NCBI RefSeq assembly: GCF_014360585.1
Contig: NZ_JACIXG010000001.1
Span: forward strand, 1-64,000
Length of the DNA stretch: 64,000 bases
DNA from: Nocardioides sp.
GTDB lineage: Bacteria; Actinomycetota; Actinomycetes; Propionibacteriales; Nocardioidaceae
Direction: 5' to 3'
Both the position numbers and the translations under genes were made by a program. The notes under the pieces are model-generated. The model had not been told where the DNA came from, did not search any database, and worked only from the letters and a program-made list of their open reading frames with translations. How positions within the stretch are numbered: position 1 is the first letter of the stretch; each line of letters starts with the position of its first letter. This document shows positions 17,398 through 24,573 of the stretch, in pieces.

Positions 17398-17417
17398 TTC
17401 GTCGATCTCGACAGCGT

Positions 17418-17447
17418 TCGGCCCGGGCTCGAAAAAGCCCGGGCCGA
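17418..17447 (+). terminator. GC hairpin after the ARB_07466-type gene
   Basis: A perfect 12-bp stem (TCGGCCCGGGCT and its complement) with a short A-rich loop starts 20 bp past the stop codon. There is no clear T-tract, as is usual for actinobacterial terminators. Confidence 0.7.
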
Positions 17448-17470
17448 GTCGGCTCGTCCCGAGGTTGATC

Positions 17471-17510
17471 CCTGCCGAGTCGGCGCGTCATGACGAGCCG
17501 ACTCGGCAGG
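17471..17510. terminator. Forty-base palindrome between convergent genes
   Basis: Arms of 14 bp (CCTGCCGAGTCGGC and complement) flank a centre that is itself palindromic (CGTCATGACG). It separates a plus-strand gene from the minus-strand gene ending at 17520 and is likely a bidirectional terminator. Confidence 0.7.
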
Positions 17511-17519
17511 ATTGACGGC

Positions 17520-17750
17520 TCAGAGGACCGCGCCGCGTGGCGCCACCTCCACCGCGGCGACCCCGCGCGCGTACAACAGCAGCAGCCGATCGCCGTGTCG
17601 GCAGCGGAGGACGCCAGAGTCGCTCGCCAGGACGAGGGCGACGTGGTCGATCGCCTCGGCCTCGCTCGCCGTCTCGGGGTCGTCGTAGGTGACGTCCATG
17701 CTGTCGCCGCTGACGAGCCGGACGCGAAGGACGATGCCGGCCCTGGTCAC
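17520..17750 (-). CDS. Small hypothetical protein
   Basis: This 76-residue protein is soluble and beta-rich in appearance (IVLRVRLVSGDSMDVTYDD, then SGVLRCRHGDRLLLLYARGVAAVEV), like a small SH3-like or Hfq-like fold; no family is recognised. The GTG start at 17750 has GAGG about ten bases upstream and overlaps the stop of a 20-codon ORF (GTGA). A longer frame on the opposite strand has no conserved features, so this strand is preferred. Confidence 0.5.
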   Translation of the reverse strand: MTRAGIVLRVRLVSGDSMDVTYDDPETASEAEAIDHVALVLASDSGVLRCRHGDRLLLLYARGVAAVEVAPRGAVL

Positions 17751-17809
17751 AGGCCGACCTCTCGTGACGAGGACTCGGACAGGGGAGTGGGGCTGTGTGA
17801 CGTCGACAT
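17747..17809 (-). CDS. Possible 20-residue leader ORF
   Basis: ATG 17809 is preceded by GAGGCGGA and reads 20 codons, rich in Ser, Thr and Pro. Its TGA overlaps the GTG start of the next gene, an arrangement typical of translational coupling. It could be a leader peptide or chance; there is no homology evidence. Confidence 0.3.
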   Translation of the reverse strand: MSTSHSPTPLSESSSREVGL

Positions 17810-17903
17810 GAGGTCCGCCTCTCGACCGGGTCGAACGGCGTCCGGTTGGAGGCCTCGTCTCCGGTCAGTCACCCCAAATCTACTGCGAGCGCAAGCCTCG
17901 ATG

Positions 17904-18746
17904 TCAGACCAGCGCGCCCAGAGGCGCCGGGGTGCGGCCACCGACCCGCTCGACGACGTCGGTGACCGTGGCGAGCTTTCCGAGGCGGGTCGCGGTGCCG
18001 AACGAGGTGAGCAACGGGGCGAGGAAGTCCGGGAGCCCGGCGGAGAGCAGCCCGGCGGTGTAGGCCTCGTCATCGACCTGGACGACCTCGACCGGCTTGC
18101 CCGACTGCTGCCCGGCGAGCTCGGCCAGGTCGGCTGCGGTGTAGGCCCGCGGGCCGGTCACGTCGTACGCCTTGCCCTCGTGTCCCTCGCCGGTCAGCAC
18201 CCCGACGGCGACCGCGGCGCAGTCGGCGCGGGTGACGTAGGCGGCGCCGCCGTCGCCGACGTTGGTGACCAGCCGTCCGCTCGCGGCGGCCTGGGCGACG
18301 GAGTCGACCTGCATGTCGGCGTAGAGGTTGTTGCGCAACATGGTCCAGGCCAGCCCGCTCTCGCGCAGCGCCTCCTCGGTGGCCGCGTGGTCGGGGACGA
18401 CGCCCGCGGGGTTGTCCGGGGTGGGCTCGGGCACCGAGGTGTACGCGATGTGGCGCACGCCCGCCTCGGCAGCGGCGTCGATCGCGGCGCGGTGGCCCTC
18501 GACGCGGGCGCCGACGATGTCGGTCGAGATCAGCAGCACGCGCTCGACGCCGGCGAAGGCCTCGACCAGCTCGTCGGGCTTGCCGAAGTCGGCGGCACGG
18601 ACGTCGGCGCCGCGCGCGGCGTAGTCGGCGAGCTTGGCAGGGTCGCGGGTGAGGAGCACGACCTCGGCGGGGTCGACGGTGTCGAGGAGCTGGTCGGCGA
18701 CGAGGCGGCCGAGCTGGCCGGAGGCACCGGTGATGGCGATGGTCAT
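17904..18746 (-). CDS. NmrA-family NAD(P)H-binding oxidoreductase (QorB-like)
   Basis: This 280-residue atypical short-chain dehydrogenase has the Rossmann motif ITGASGQLGRLVADQLL at its N-terminus, LLTRDPAKL, and VERVLLISTD, typical of QorB/NmrA-like quinone or azo reductases. ATG 18746 is the natural start; the upstream in-frame extension crosses the operator region. It is divergent from an Rrf2 regulator, with two 19-bp operators between, a pairing known for redox-sensing switches. Induction by electrophiles or quinones is inferred. Confidence 0.82.
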   Translation of the reverse strand: MTIAITGASGQLGRLVADQLLDTVDPAEVVLLTRDPAKLADYAARGADVRAADFGKPDELVEAFAGVERVLLISTDIVGARVEGHRAAIDAAAEAGVRHIAYTSVPEPTPDNPAGVVPDHAATEEALRESGLAWTMLRNNLYADMQVDSVAQAAASGRLVTNVGDGGAAYVTRADCAAVAVGVLTGEGHEGKAYDVTGPRAYTAADLAELAGQQSGKPVEVVQVDDEAYTAGLLSAGLPDFLAPLLTSFGTATRLGKLATVTDVVERVGGRTPAPLGALV

Positions 18747-18774
18747 GAAGGTGGTCCTATCGATGAGCGAATTT

Positions 18775-18822
18775 TGTAGCCACGGTGATGACAGTTCCTC
18801 AAATGTAGCCATCGCGATGGCA
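18775..18822. promoter_or_regulatory. Two 19-bp Rrf2 operators in the divergent promoter
   Basis: TGTAGCCACGGTGATGACA (18775-18793) and TGTAGCCATCGCGATGGCA (18804-18822) are direct copies 29 bp apart, each with internal dyad symmetry (GCCATCGCGATGGC is perfect). They fit binding by a dimeric Rrf2 repressor controlling both the oxidoreductase and its own gene. Confidence 0.72.
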
Positions 18823-18841
18823 ATAAGGCAAGATGGGGGTT

Positions 18842-19303
18842 ATGGCCACTCCGACGAACACCCGTTTCGCGGTGGCCGTCCACGTCCTGGCCTACCTCGC
18901 TTCCTGTGCGGCCGTGGGACGGACGAGACCGGTCAGCTCCGACGAGCTGGCGGGGAGCACGGCCGTCAACCCGGTCCACGTGCGCAAGGTGCTCGGGCCG
19001 CTGCGTACGGCCGGTCTGGTGCGGTCCCGTCCCGGCGCTCATGGGGGATGGGAACTGGACGCTGACCCGGGGGCGGTCAACCTCGCGCAGGTGTGGCAGG
19101 TGCTGCAGGGCGATGACCCGGTCCTCGGCATCCACGGACCCAATCCCGCCTGTCCGGTCGGTGTCGGCGTCCAAGGTGCGCTGACCGACCTCGACCGCCG
19201 CGTCGCCAAGGCCGTTCTGGCCGAGCTCGAGGGCATCTCGCTCAACGACGTCCTCGACGACTCCGGGTTCGATCCCGCCGCCCACACGCAGTTCCTCTGC
19301 TGA
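18842..19303 (+). CDS. Rrf2-family transcriptional regulator
   Basis: This 153-residue protein has the Rrf2 winged-helix start (TRFAVAVHVLAYLAS), recognition region VNPVHVRKVLGPLRTAGLV and wing SRPGAHGGWELD. One cysteine (PNPACPVG) lies near the position used for cluster or thiol sensing, but the three-cysteine iron-sulfur signature of IscR/NsrR is absent. A thiol or quinone signal is therefore more likely than Fe-S sensing. It represses the divergent NmrA-type gene by inference from operators and context. Confidence 0.82.
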   Translation: MATPTNTRFAVAVHVLAYLASCAAVGRTRPVSSDELAGSTAVNPVHVRKVLGPLRTAGLVRSRPGAHGGWELDADPGAVNLAQVWQVLQGDDPVLGIHGPNPACPVGVGVQGALTDLDRRVAKAVLAELEGISLNDVLDDSGFDPAAHTQFLC

Positions 19304-19325
19304 CCCAGCGATAGCCTCTCGGACT

Positions 19326-20570
19326 GTGGAGCTATACGGAGCCGCGGACCGCGAGCGAATCGTCGCCGAGCCGCCCAAGCGGGTGGCGGCGCCGGAGCGC
19401 ACCCAGTTCGAGCGCGACCGCGCGCGCCTGGTGCACGCTGCCTCCACCCGACGGCTCGCTGCGAAGACCCAGGTCGTGGGGCCGCAGGCCGACGACTTCG
19501 TACGCAACCGGCTGACCCACTCGCTCGAGGTCGCCCAGGTCGCCCGGGACCTGTCGCGGGCCCTGAACGGGCCGGACTCGCCGCAGCCCGACATCGCCGA
19601 GACCGCGGCCCTCGCGCACGACCTGGGACACCCGCCGTTCGGGCACAACGGTGAGAACGTGCTCGCCGAGCGGGCAAAGGGGATCGGTGGGTTCGAGGGC
19701 AACGCCCAGACGCTGCGGCTCCTGACCCGGCTGGAGGCGAAGACCTTCGACGCCGAGGGCCGCTCGGTCGGGCTCAACCTGACCCGGGCGACGCTGGATG
19801 CCTGCACGAAGTATCCGTGGGGATTCGGGGAGCGCGCCGGGTCGAAGTTCGGCGTCTACGAAGACGACCGGCCCGTCTTCACCTGGCTGCGTGCTGCCGG
19901 GGCCGGGCAGCGGCAGTGCGTCGAGGCTCAGATCATGGACCTCTCCGACGACGTCGCCTACTCCGTCCACGACGTCGAGGACGGCATCGTCGCCGGCAAG
20001 ATCGACCTCGCCCGGCTCGACCTCGACGGTGTCGCCGAGACCGTGGCCGACTGGTACGTGCCGGGCTTCGACCGCGCCCTGGCTGAGATGGCGATCGCCG
20101 ACCTCGCGGCCGCCGGCTGCTGGATCCCGGACGGCGCTGCCTATGACGCCTCTCGCCGTTCCCGCGCCATGCTCAAGAACCTGACCTCCGACGTCATCGG
20201 CCGGTTCTGTGGGGCCGTGAAGGAGGCCACGTACGCCGCCGGCGGCGGCCCCTACGCCCGCTTCGGTGCCGACCTCGTGGTGCCGGAGCAGACTCGTCTG
20301 GAGATCGCGTGGCTGAAGGGCATCGCGGCGCACTACGTGATGCGCACCGACGAGCGGGCCGCGAGGATGGATCGTCAGCGCAACCTGCTCGGCGAGCTGG
20401 TCGACCACCTCGTCGCCACCGGCCCGGACGATCTCGACCGCCAGTTCGCCGACGACTGGCGGGACGCGCCCGACGACGCGGCCCGGCTCCGCGTCGTGAT
20501 CGACCAGGTCGCCTCCCTCACCGACATTACCGCGCTTGCCTGGCACGAGCGGCTCTGTCGGCGCTCCTGA
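19326..20570 (+). CDS. dgt: Deoxyguanosinetriphosphate triphosphohydrolase-like protein
   Basis: This 414-residue HD-domain enzyme shows the metal ligands NRLTHSLEVAQ, ALAHDLGHPPFGHNGE and DDVAYSVHDVEDG, characteristic of Dgt/dNTPase. It would hydrolyse dNTPs to deoxynucleoside and triphosphate. The GTG start at 19326 is preceded by TAGCCT and eight bases with no ribosome site. In many actinomycetes dgt lies just upstream of dnaG; here dnaG is 9 kb away on the same strand, so the neighbourhood is rearranged. Confidence 0.88.
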   Translation: MELYGAADRERIVAEPPKRVAAPERTQFERDRARLVHAASTRRLAAKTQVVGPQADDFVRNRLTHSLEVAQVARDLSRALNGPDSPQPDIAETAALAHDLGHPPFGHNGENVLAERAKGIGGFEGNAQTLRLLTRLEAKTFDAEGRSVGLNLTRATLDACTKYPWGFGERAGSKFGVYEDDRPVFTWLRAAGAGQRQCVEAQIMDLSDDVAYSVHDVEDGIVAGKIDLARLDLDGVAETVADWYVPGFDRALAEMAIADLAAAGCWIPDGAAYDASRRSRAMLKNLTSDVIGRFCGAVKEATYAAGGGPYARFGADLVVPEQTRLEIAWLKGIAAHYVMRTDERAARMDRQRNLLGELVDHLVATGPDDLDRQFADDWRDAPDDAARLRVVIDQVASLTDITALAWHERLCRRS

Positions 20571-20583
20571 GGCCTCTTGTAAG

Positions 20584-20615
20584 CACGTCATTTAAGCGTT
20601 ACCTTAAATGACGTG
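20584..20615 (+). promoter_or_regulatory. Perfect 13-bp operator overlapping the arsR-type start
   Basis: CACGTCATTTAAG and its exact complement flank CGTTAC. The right arm ends in the GTG start codon of the regulator (20613-20615). It is presumably the autoregulatory site of the ArsR-family protein. The AT-rich centre could also carry the -10 element. Confidence 0.75.
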
Positions 20616-21008
20616 ACCGATGTCTGGTACGCCGTCTCCGACTCCACCCGCCGCCAGGTCCTGGCTCGGGTCGCTGCCGGGCCGTGCTCGGTGGGCGAGA
20701 TCGCCGATGCACTGCCGGTGAGCATGGCCGCGGTGTCCCAGCACCTCAAGATCCTCCGCGAGGCCGGCCTGGTGTCGATGACCCCCGCCGGACGCCGACG
20801 GATCTATCAGGCCAGGCTCGAGGGCCTGGCCGAGCTGCGCGCCGAGCTGGAGACCTACTGGACCCAGGCGTTGCATTCGTTCAAGCAGGTGGCTGAGGCC
20901 AGCTACCTGGAGGAGACGACCGGAGCGAGGCCGGGCGGCGAGCTTGCTCGTCCGCACGCGCCGAGCGAGGGAGTAAGCGAGCACAGCGAGCAGAAGGAGC
21001 AGCCATGA
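20613..21008 (+). CDS. ArsR-family HTH regulator
   Basis: This 131-residue regulator opens with VWYAVSDSTRRQVLARVAAGPCSVGEIAD and the recognition helix MAAVSQHLKILREAGLV, typical of the metal-independent ArsR subgroup linked to SRPBCC proteins. Its tail (after residue 105) is charged and disordered. No metal-ligand motif is seen. Its stop overlaps the next gene (ATGA). It should repress its own operon through the palindrome at 20584-20615. Confidence 0.87.
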   Translation: MTDVWYAVSDSTRRQVLARVAAGPCSVGEIADALPVSMAAVSQHLKILREAGLVSMTPAGRRRIYQARLEGLAELRAELETYWTQALHSFKQVAEASYLEETTGARPGGELARPHAPSEGVSEHSEQKEQP

Positions 21009-21484
21009 GCATCACCCGCGAACCCACGTCCGTAGACCTCGAGATCATCGTCGAGGTCCCGGTCGAGCACGCCTTCAAGGTGTTCACCGAGGACTTCGAC
21101 CGGATCAAGCCGCGTGAGCACAACCTGCTTCCCGTGGAGATCGCCGAGACGGTCCTGGAGCCTCGGGTCGGCGGCCGCGTCTACGATCGCGGCGTCGACG
21201 GCAGCACCTGCCAGTGGGCGCGCGTCCTCGCCGTCGACCCGCCCCACCGGCTGGTGATCTCCTGGGACATCGCCCCCGACTTCCGCCTCGAGCCCGATCC
21301 GGCCCGGTGCAGCGAGGTCGAGGTCACCTTCACCTCGGTCGGAGACGAACAGACCCGCGTACGCCTCGAGCACCGTCACATCGACCGGCACGGCGCCGGG
21401 TGGCAGGGGTGGCGTGACAGTGCCGCCGGCGACCGCGCCTGGGGGCTCTACCTGGCGCGCTTCCGCGAGCTCGCCGAGGCGTGA
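21005..21484 (+). CDS. SRPBCC (AHSA1-type) domain protein
   Basis: This 159-residue START-like protein shows VDLEIIVEVPVEHAFKVFTE and the WGLYLARF C-terminal helix, as in Aha1/COG3832 proteins that pair with ArsR regulators. A hydrophobic cavity binding a small ligand is expected from the fold; the ligand is unknown. The start overlaps arsR (ATGA) and the stop overlaps the next gene (TGATG). Confidence 0.85.
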   Translation: MSITREPTSVDLEIIVEVPVEHAFKVFTEDFDRIKPREHNLLPVEIAETVLEPRVGGRVYDRGVDGSTCQWARVLAVDPPHRLVISWDIAPDFRLEPDPARCSEVEVTFTSVGDEQTRVRLEHRHIDRHGAGWQGWRDSAAGDRAWGLYLARFRELAEA

Positions 21485-22119
21485 TGGCTGCGAACTGTAC
21501 CGCGCTCGCCACGGCCGAGCGCCGCGATCTCGCCGACTTCCTCGAGACGCTGACGCCGGAGCAGTGGGACCAACCCTCGCTGTGTCGCGGGTGGACGGTG
21601 CGCGACGTGGTCGCGCACATGCTCAGCTACGAGGAGGTCGGGCTCCGCGAGTTCGCCGGGTCCTTCCTGCGAGCCGGGTTCCGGTTCGGTGAGCTGAACG
21701 ATCGTCGGCTTGAGCAGCTCGGTGGGCAGACCCCGGGCGATCTGCTCGAATACCTGCGCGCGCATGCCGAACCTGCCGGGCCGACCGCGGTCGCGGGCGC
21801 TCGGATCGCGCTGACCGACGGGCTGATCCATCACCAGGACATCCGCCGGGCGCTCGGGCAGCCGCGCGTGGTCCCGCCGGAGCGACTCGTGCCGGTGCTG
21901 GACTTCGCGCTGAAGGCCCCGCCGCTGCCGGCGAGGCGCAACGTACGCGGTTTGCGTCTGGTGGCCACCGACGTCGACTGGTCCCACGGGAGCGGTGCCG
22001 TGGTCACCGGCCCGGGAGAGGCGCTGCTGATGGCGGTCTCAGGACGCGCCGACGCGCTGCCGGAGCTCGAGGGTCCGGGGCTGGCGACCCTCGAGAGCCG
22101 GGTGCGGCGTACGAGCTAA
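21484..22119 (+). CDS. DinB-like maleylpyruvate isomerase family protein (TIGR03083)
   Basis: This 211-residue member of the mycothiol-dependent enzyme superfamily has RDLADFLETLTPEQWDQPSLCRGWTVRDVVAHM, the usual metal-His region (VAHML), and a second His pair in LIHHQDIRRALG. It is third in the ArsR-SRPBCC operon with overlapping codons, so the three are co-expressed. Mycothiol-dependent detoxification is possible from family knowledge but unproved. Confidence 0.8.
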   Translation: MAANCTALATAERRDLADFLETLTPEQWDQPSLCRGWTVRDVVAHMLSYEEVGLREFAGSFLRAGFRFGELNDRRLEQLGGQTPGDLLEYLRAHAEPAGPTAVAGARIALTDGLIHHQDIRRALGQPRVVPPERLVPVLDFALKAPPLPARRNVRGLRLVATDVDWSHGSGAVVTGPGEALLMAVSGRADALPELEGPGLATLESRVRRTS

Positions 22120-23504
22120 GGGACGACCACCCAGAGGGCCCCGGCGATCGCGAAGACCGAGAGGCCGAGGGTGGTCTCCAGGACCGTCCAGGTCTTGAGG
22201 GTGGTGATGACGTCCATCCCGAAGAAGCGGCTGACCAGCCAGAACCCGGAGTCGTTGACGTGGGAGAGGACCGTCGCGCCTGCCGCGATGGCGAAGACGA
22301 GCAAGGAGATGTCGAAACTGCTCAGCCCCGCCGCGGCGACCTGGGCGGAGATCAGCCCGGCGGTGGTGGTCAGCGCGACCGTCGCGGAGCCCTGGGCGAC
22401 CCGCAGCAGGGTCGCGATCAGGAAGGCCTGCACGATGAGCGACATCCCGAGGTCTGAGAGCGAGGTGGACAGCGCCTCGCCGATGCCGCTGGTGCGGAGC
22501 ACGCCACCGAACATCCCGCCGGCGCCCGTGATCAGGATGATCGCGCAGATCGGGCCGAGCGCCTGGTCGACGATCTCGGTCGCCCGGCCCATGGGGAACC
22601 GCCCGGGGGAGAGTACGAGGAGGGCGAGGAGAACGGTGATCAGCAGCGCGATCGGGGTCTGGCCGATGAGCACCAGCGCGCTGGCCCAGGTGGCGTCCTC
22701 GCTGACCGTCCCGGCTGCCCTCAGCGTGGTGATGACCGTGTTGAGGCCGATCAGGATCATGGGCAGGGCGAGGAGAAGGATGACGGTCGCGAACGGCGGG
22801 GGAGTGGTCTCCTCCGTCGGGGTCTCCTCGGAGTCCTTCATCGCGAAGACGTTGAGGGGCGACGGGCTGAACCGGGCACCCAGCCGGGTGCCGGCGAGGT
22901 AGCCGCCGGGGATCCAGGCCAGGATGGCGACGGGTACGCCGACCAACAGGGTCAGGCCGATGTCACCGCCGAGCTCGGTGGCCGCGGCGACCGGGCCCGG
23001 GTGGGGCGGGACGACTGCGTGCATCACCGCGAAGCTGGCGGCCGTGGGCAGGGCGTAGATGAGGATCGAGCCGCCGAAGCGGCGCGCGACCGCGAAGATG
23101 ATCGGCAGGAAGACGACCAGCCCGGCGTCGAAGAAGATCGGGAACCCGAAGATCAGCGCGGCCACGCCGAGCGCCAGCGGCGCACGTTTCTCGCCGAACG
23201 CGCCGATGAGCGTGTCGGCGAGCACTTGCGCCCCGCCGGTCACCTCCAGCAGGCGCCCCAGCATCACACCGAACGCCACCAGCAGCGCAACGGAGCCGAG
23301 CGTCGAGCTGAATCCGGTCAGCATGGCAGTCGGCACGTCGGCGACCGGGATGCCGGCCACGACCGCGGTCACCGCGCTGACCAGCACCAGAGCGATGAAG
23401 GCGTGCAGCTTGACCTTGGCGATCAGGACGAGAAGGACGGCGACCGCGGCTGCGGCGATCAGGAGCATCACCCATGTGGGGTATGCGGGTGTCAGCGGTT
23501 CCAT
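22116..23504 (-). CDS. gntP: GntP-family gluconate:H+ symporter
   Basis: This 462-residue integral membrane protein has about 12 hydrophobic segments. GFPIFFDAGLVVFLPIIF and HAVVPPHPGPVAAA are signatures of the GntP family. It imports gluconate or a related sugar acid with protons. It is convergent with the DinB-like gene (ends overlap by four bases). No gluconate kinase is adjacent, so the substrate is uncertain. Confidence 0.9.
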   Translation of the reverse strand: MEPLTPAYPTWVMLLIAAAAVAVLLVLIAKVKLHAFIALVLVSAVTAVVAGIPVADVPTAMLTGFSSTLGSVALLVAFGVMLGRLLEVTGGAQVLADTLIGAFGEKRAPLALGVAALIFGFPIFFDAGLVVFLPIIFAVARRFGGSILIYALPTAASFAVMHAVVPPHPGPVAAATELGGDIGLTLLVGVPVAILAWIPGGYLAGTRLGARFSPSPLNVFAMKDSEETPTEETTPPPFATVILLLALPMILIGLNTVITTLRAAGTVSEDATWASALVLIGQTPIALLITVLLALLVLSPGRFPMGRATEIVDQALGPICAIILITGAGGMFGGVLRTSGIGEALSTSLSDLGMSLIVQAFLIATLLRVAQGSATVALTTTAGLISAQVAAAGLSSFDISLLVFAIAAGATVLSHVNDSGFWLVSRFFGMDVITTLKTWTVLETTLGLSVFAIAGALWVVVP

Positions 23505-23566
23505 AACGGATACCTTAATCGGCGAATGTGACCGATGGCACCCCTGGGCGGGTATGTTCTCCGCGT

Positions 23567-24499
23567 GTGAGCGATCCCCTCGTCTGGCTGCCCTTCGACC
23601 CGTCCGAGCTGGGCGAGGTGCCCGCGGGCCTCCGCTTCGAGCTCTTCGACCACACCCGCTTCGCGCATGCCGAGGTGGAGGTGCCGGACTCGGTCGGCGA
23701 CGTGGCCTTCTACCTGCCGCCCTACATGCTCGGCTCGCGCATCTTCGATGTCGTCGACCAGATGACCTCGCTCCAGGTCGTGCAGCTGCTCACCGCGGGC
23801 GTCGACGCCGCCCGCGGGCACATCCCCGAGGGGGTGACGCTGTGCAACGGCCGCGGCATCCACGACACCTCGACCGCCGAGCTCGCCCTCACGCTGATCC
23901 TGTCCTCGCTGCGGGGCATCCCTGGCCACGTACGCCATCAGGACGAGCATGCGTGGCGGCCGGGATGGTTCCCGTCGCTGGCCGACAAGCGTGTGCTGGT
24001 CGTGGGCTACGGCGCGATCGGCCAGGCCATCGAGGCGCGGCTGCTTCCGTTCGAGACCGAGGTGGTCAAGGTGGCCCGGACCGCCCGGGAGGGCGTGCAC
24101 GGTTTCGACGAGCTCGCCACGCTGGTGCCTGAGGCCGATGTGATCGTGCTGGTCACACCGCTGACCGAGGAGACCCGCGGCTTGGTCGACCGCGAGTTCC
24201 TGGGCCGGATGAAGGACGGCGCGCTGCTGGTCAACGTCGCCCGCGGCGGGGTGGTCGTCACCTCCGACCTGGTCGCCGAGCTGGCCACCGAGCGGATCCA
24301 TGCGGCCATCGACGTCGCCGAGAGCGAGCCGCTCCCGGCGCAGAGCCCGCTGTGGGGCTCACCCAACCTGCTCATCACCCCGCACGTCGGCGGCGCGTCG
24401 AGCGCGATGTGGCCGCGCGCCTACCGGGTCGTCCGCGAGCAGCTCGAGCGATTCGCCGCCGGCGAGCCGCTCGCGAACGTGATGTCGGGGAGTTATTGA
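23567..24499 (+). CDS. D-isomer-specific 2-hydroxyacid dehydrogenase
   Basis: The 310-residue NAD(P)-dependent dehydrogenase has nucleotide-binding motif VVGYGAIGQAI, catalytic Arg in NVARGGVV, Glu in DVAESEPLP and His in TPHVGGASSAMW. GTG 23567 follows TATGTT and eight bases, a leaderless start. Divergence from the GntP permease hints that both handle sugar acids, but this is inference. Confidence 0.85.
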   Translation: MSDPLVWLPFDPSELGEVPAGLRFELFDHTRFAHAEVEVPDSVGDVAFYLPPYMLGSRIFDVVDQMTSLQVVQLLTAGVDAARGHIPEGVTLCNGRGIHDTSTAELALTLILSSLRGIPGHVRHQDEHAWRPGWFPSLADKRVLVVGYGAIGQAIEARLLPFETEVVKVARTAREGVHGFDELATLVPEADVIVLVTPLTEETRGLVDREFLGRMKDGALLVNVARGGVVVTSDLVAELATERIHAAIDVAESEPLPAQSPLWGSPNLLITPHVGGASSAMWPRAYRVVREQLERFAAGEPLANVMSGSY

Positions 24500-24503
24500 A
24501 AGG

Positions 24504-24566
24504 GGTAGTCCGGTAGCGAACTGCCTATTACTGGCGAGTATTCGGGCAGTTCGCTACCGGACTACC
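24504..24566. terminator. 22-bp perfect stem between convergent genes
   Basis: Arms 24504-24525 and 24545-24566 are exact complements (ending TAGCGAACTGCC) around a 19-base loop that contains its own small stem TACT/AGTA. It lies between two converging genes and is likely a bidirectional terminator. The unusual length also fits a dispersed repeat. Confidence 0.7.
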
Positions 24567-24573
24567 TCGACAG

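Noticed and set aside
17490..18779. 429-codon plus-strand ORF over the NmrA-type gene
   Set aside because: The minus strand has a complete Rossmann fold and matching operators.
19332..20591. 419-codon minus-strand ORF opposite dgt
   Set aside because: The plus strand has intact HD motifs. The antisense frame is compositionally driven.
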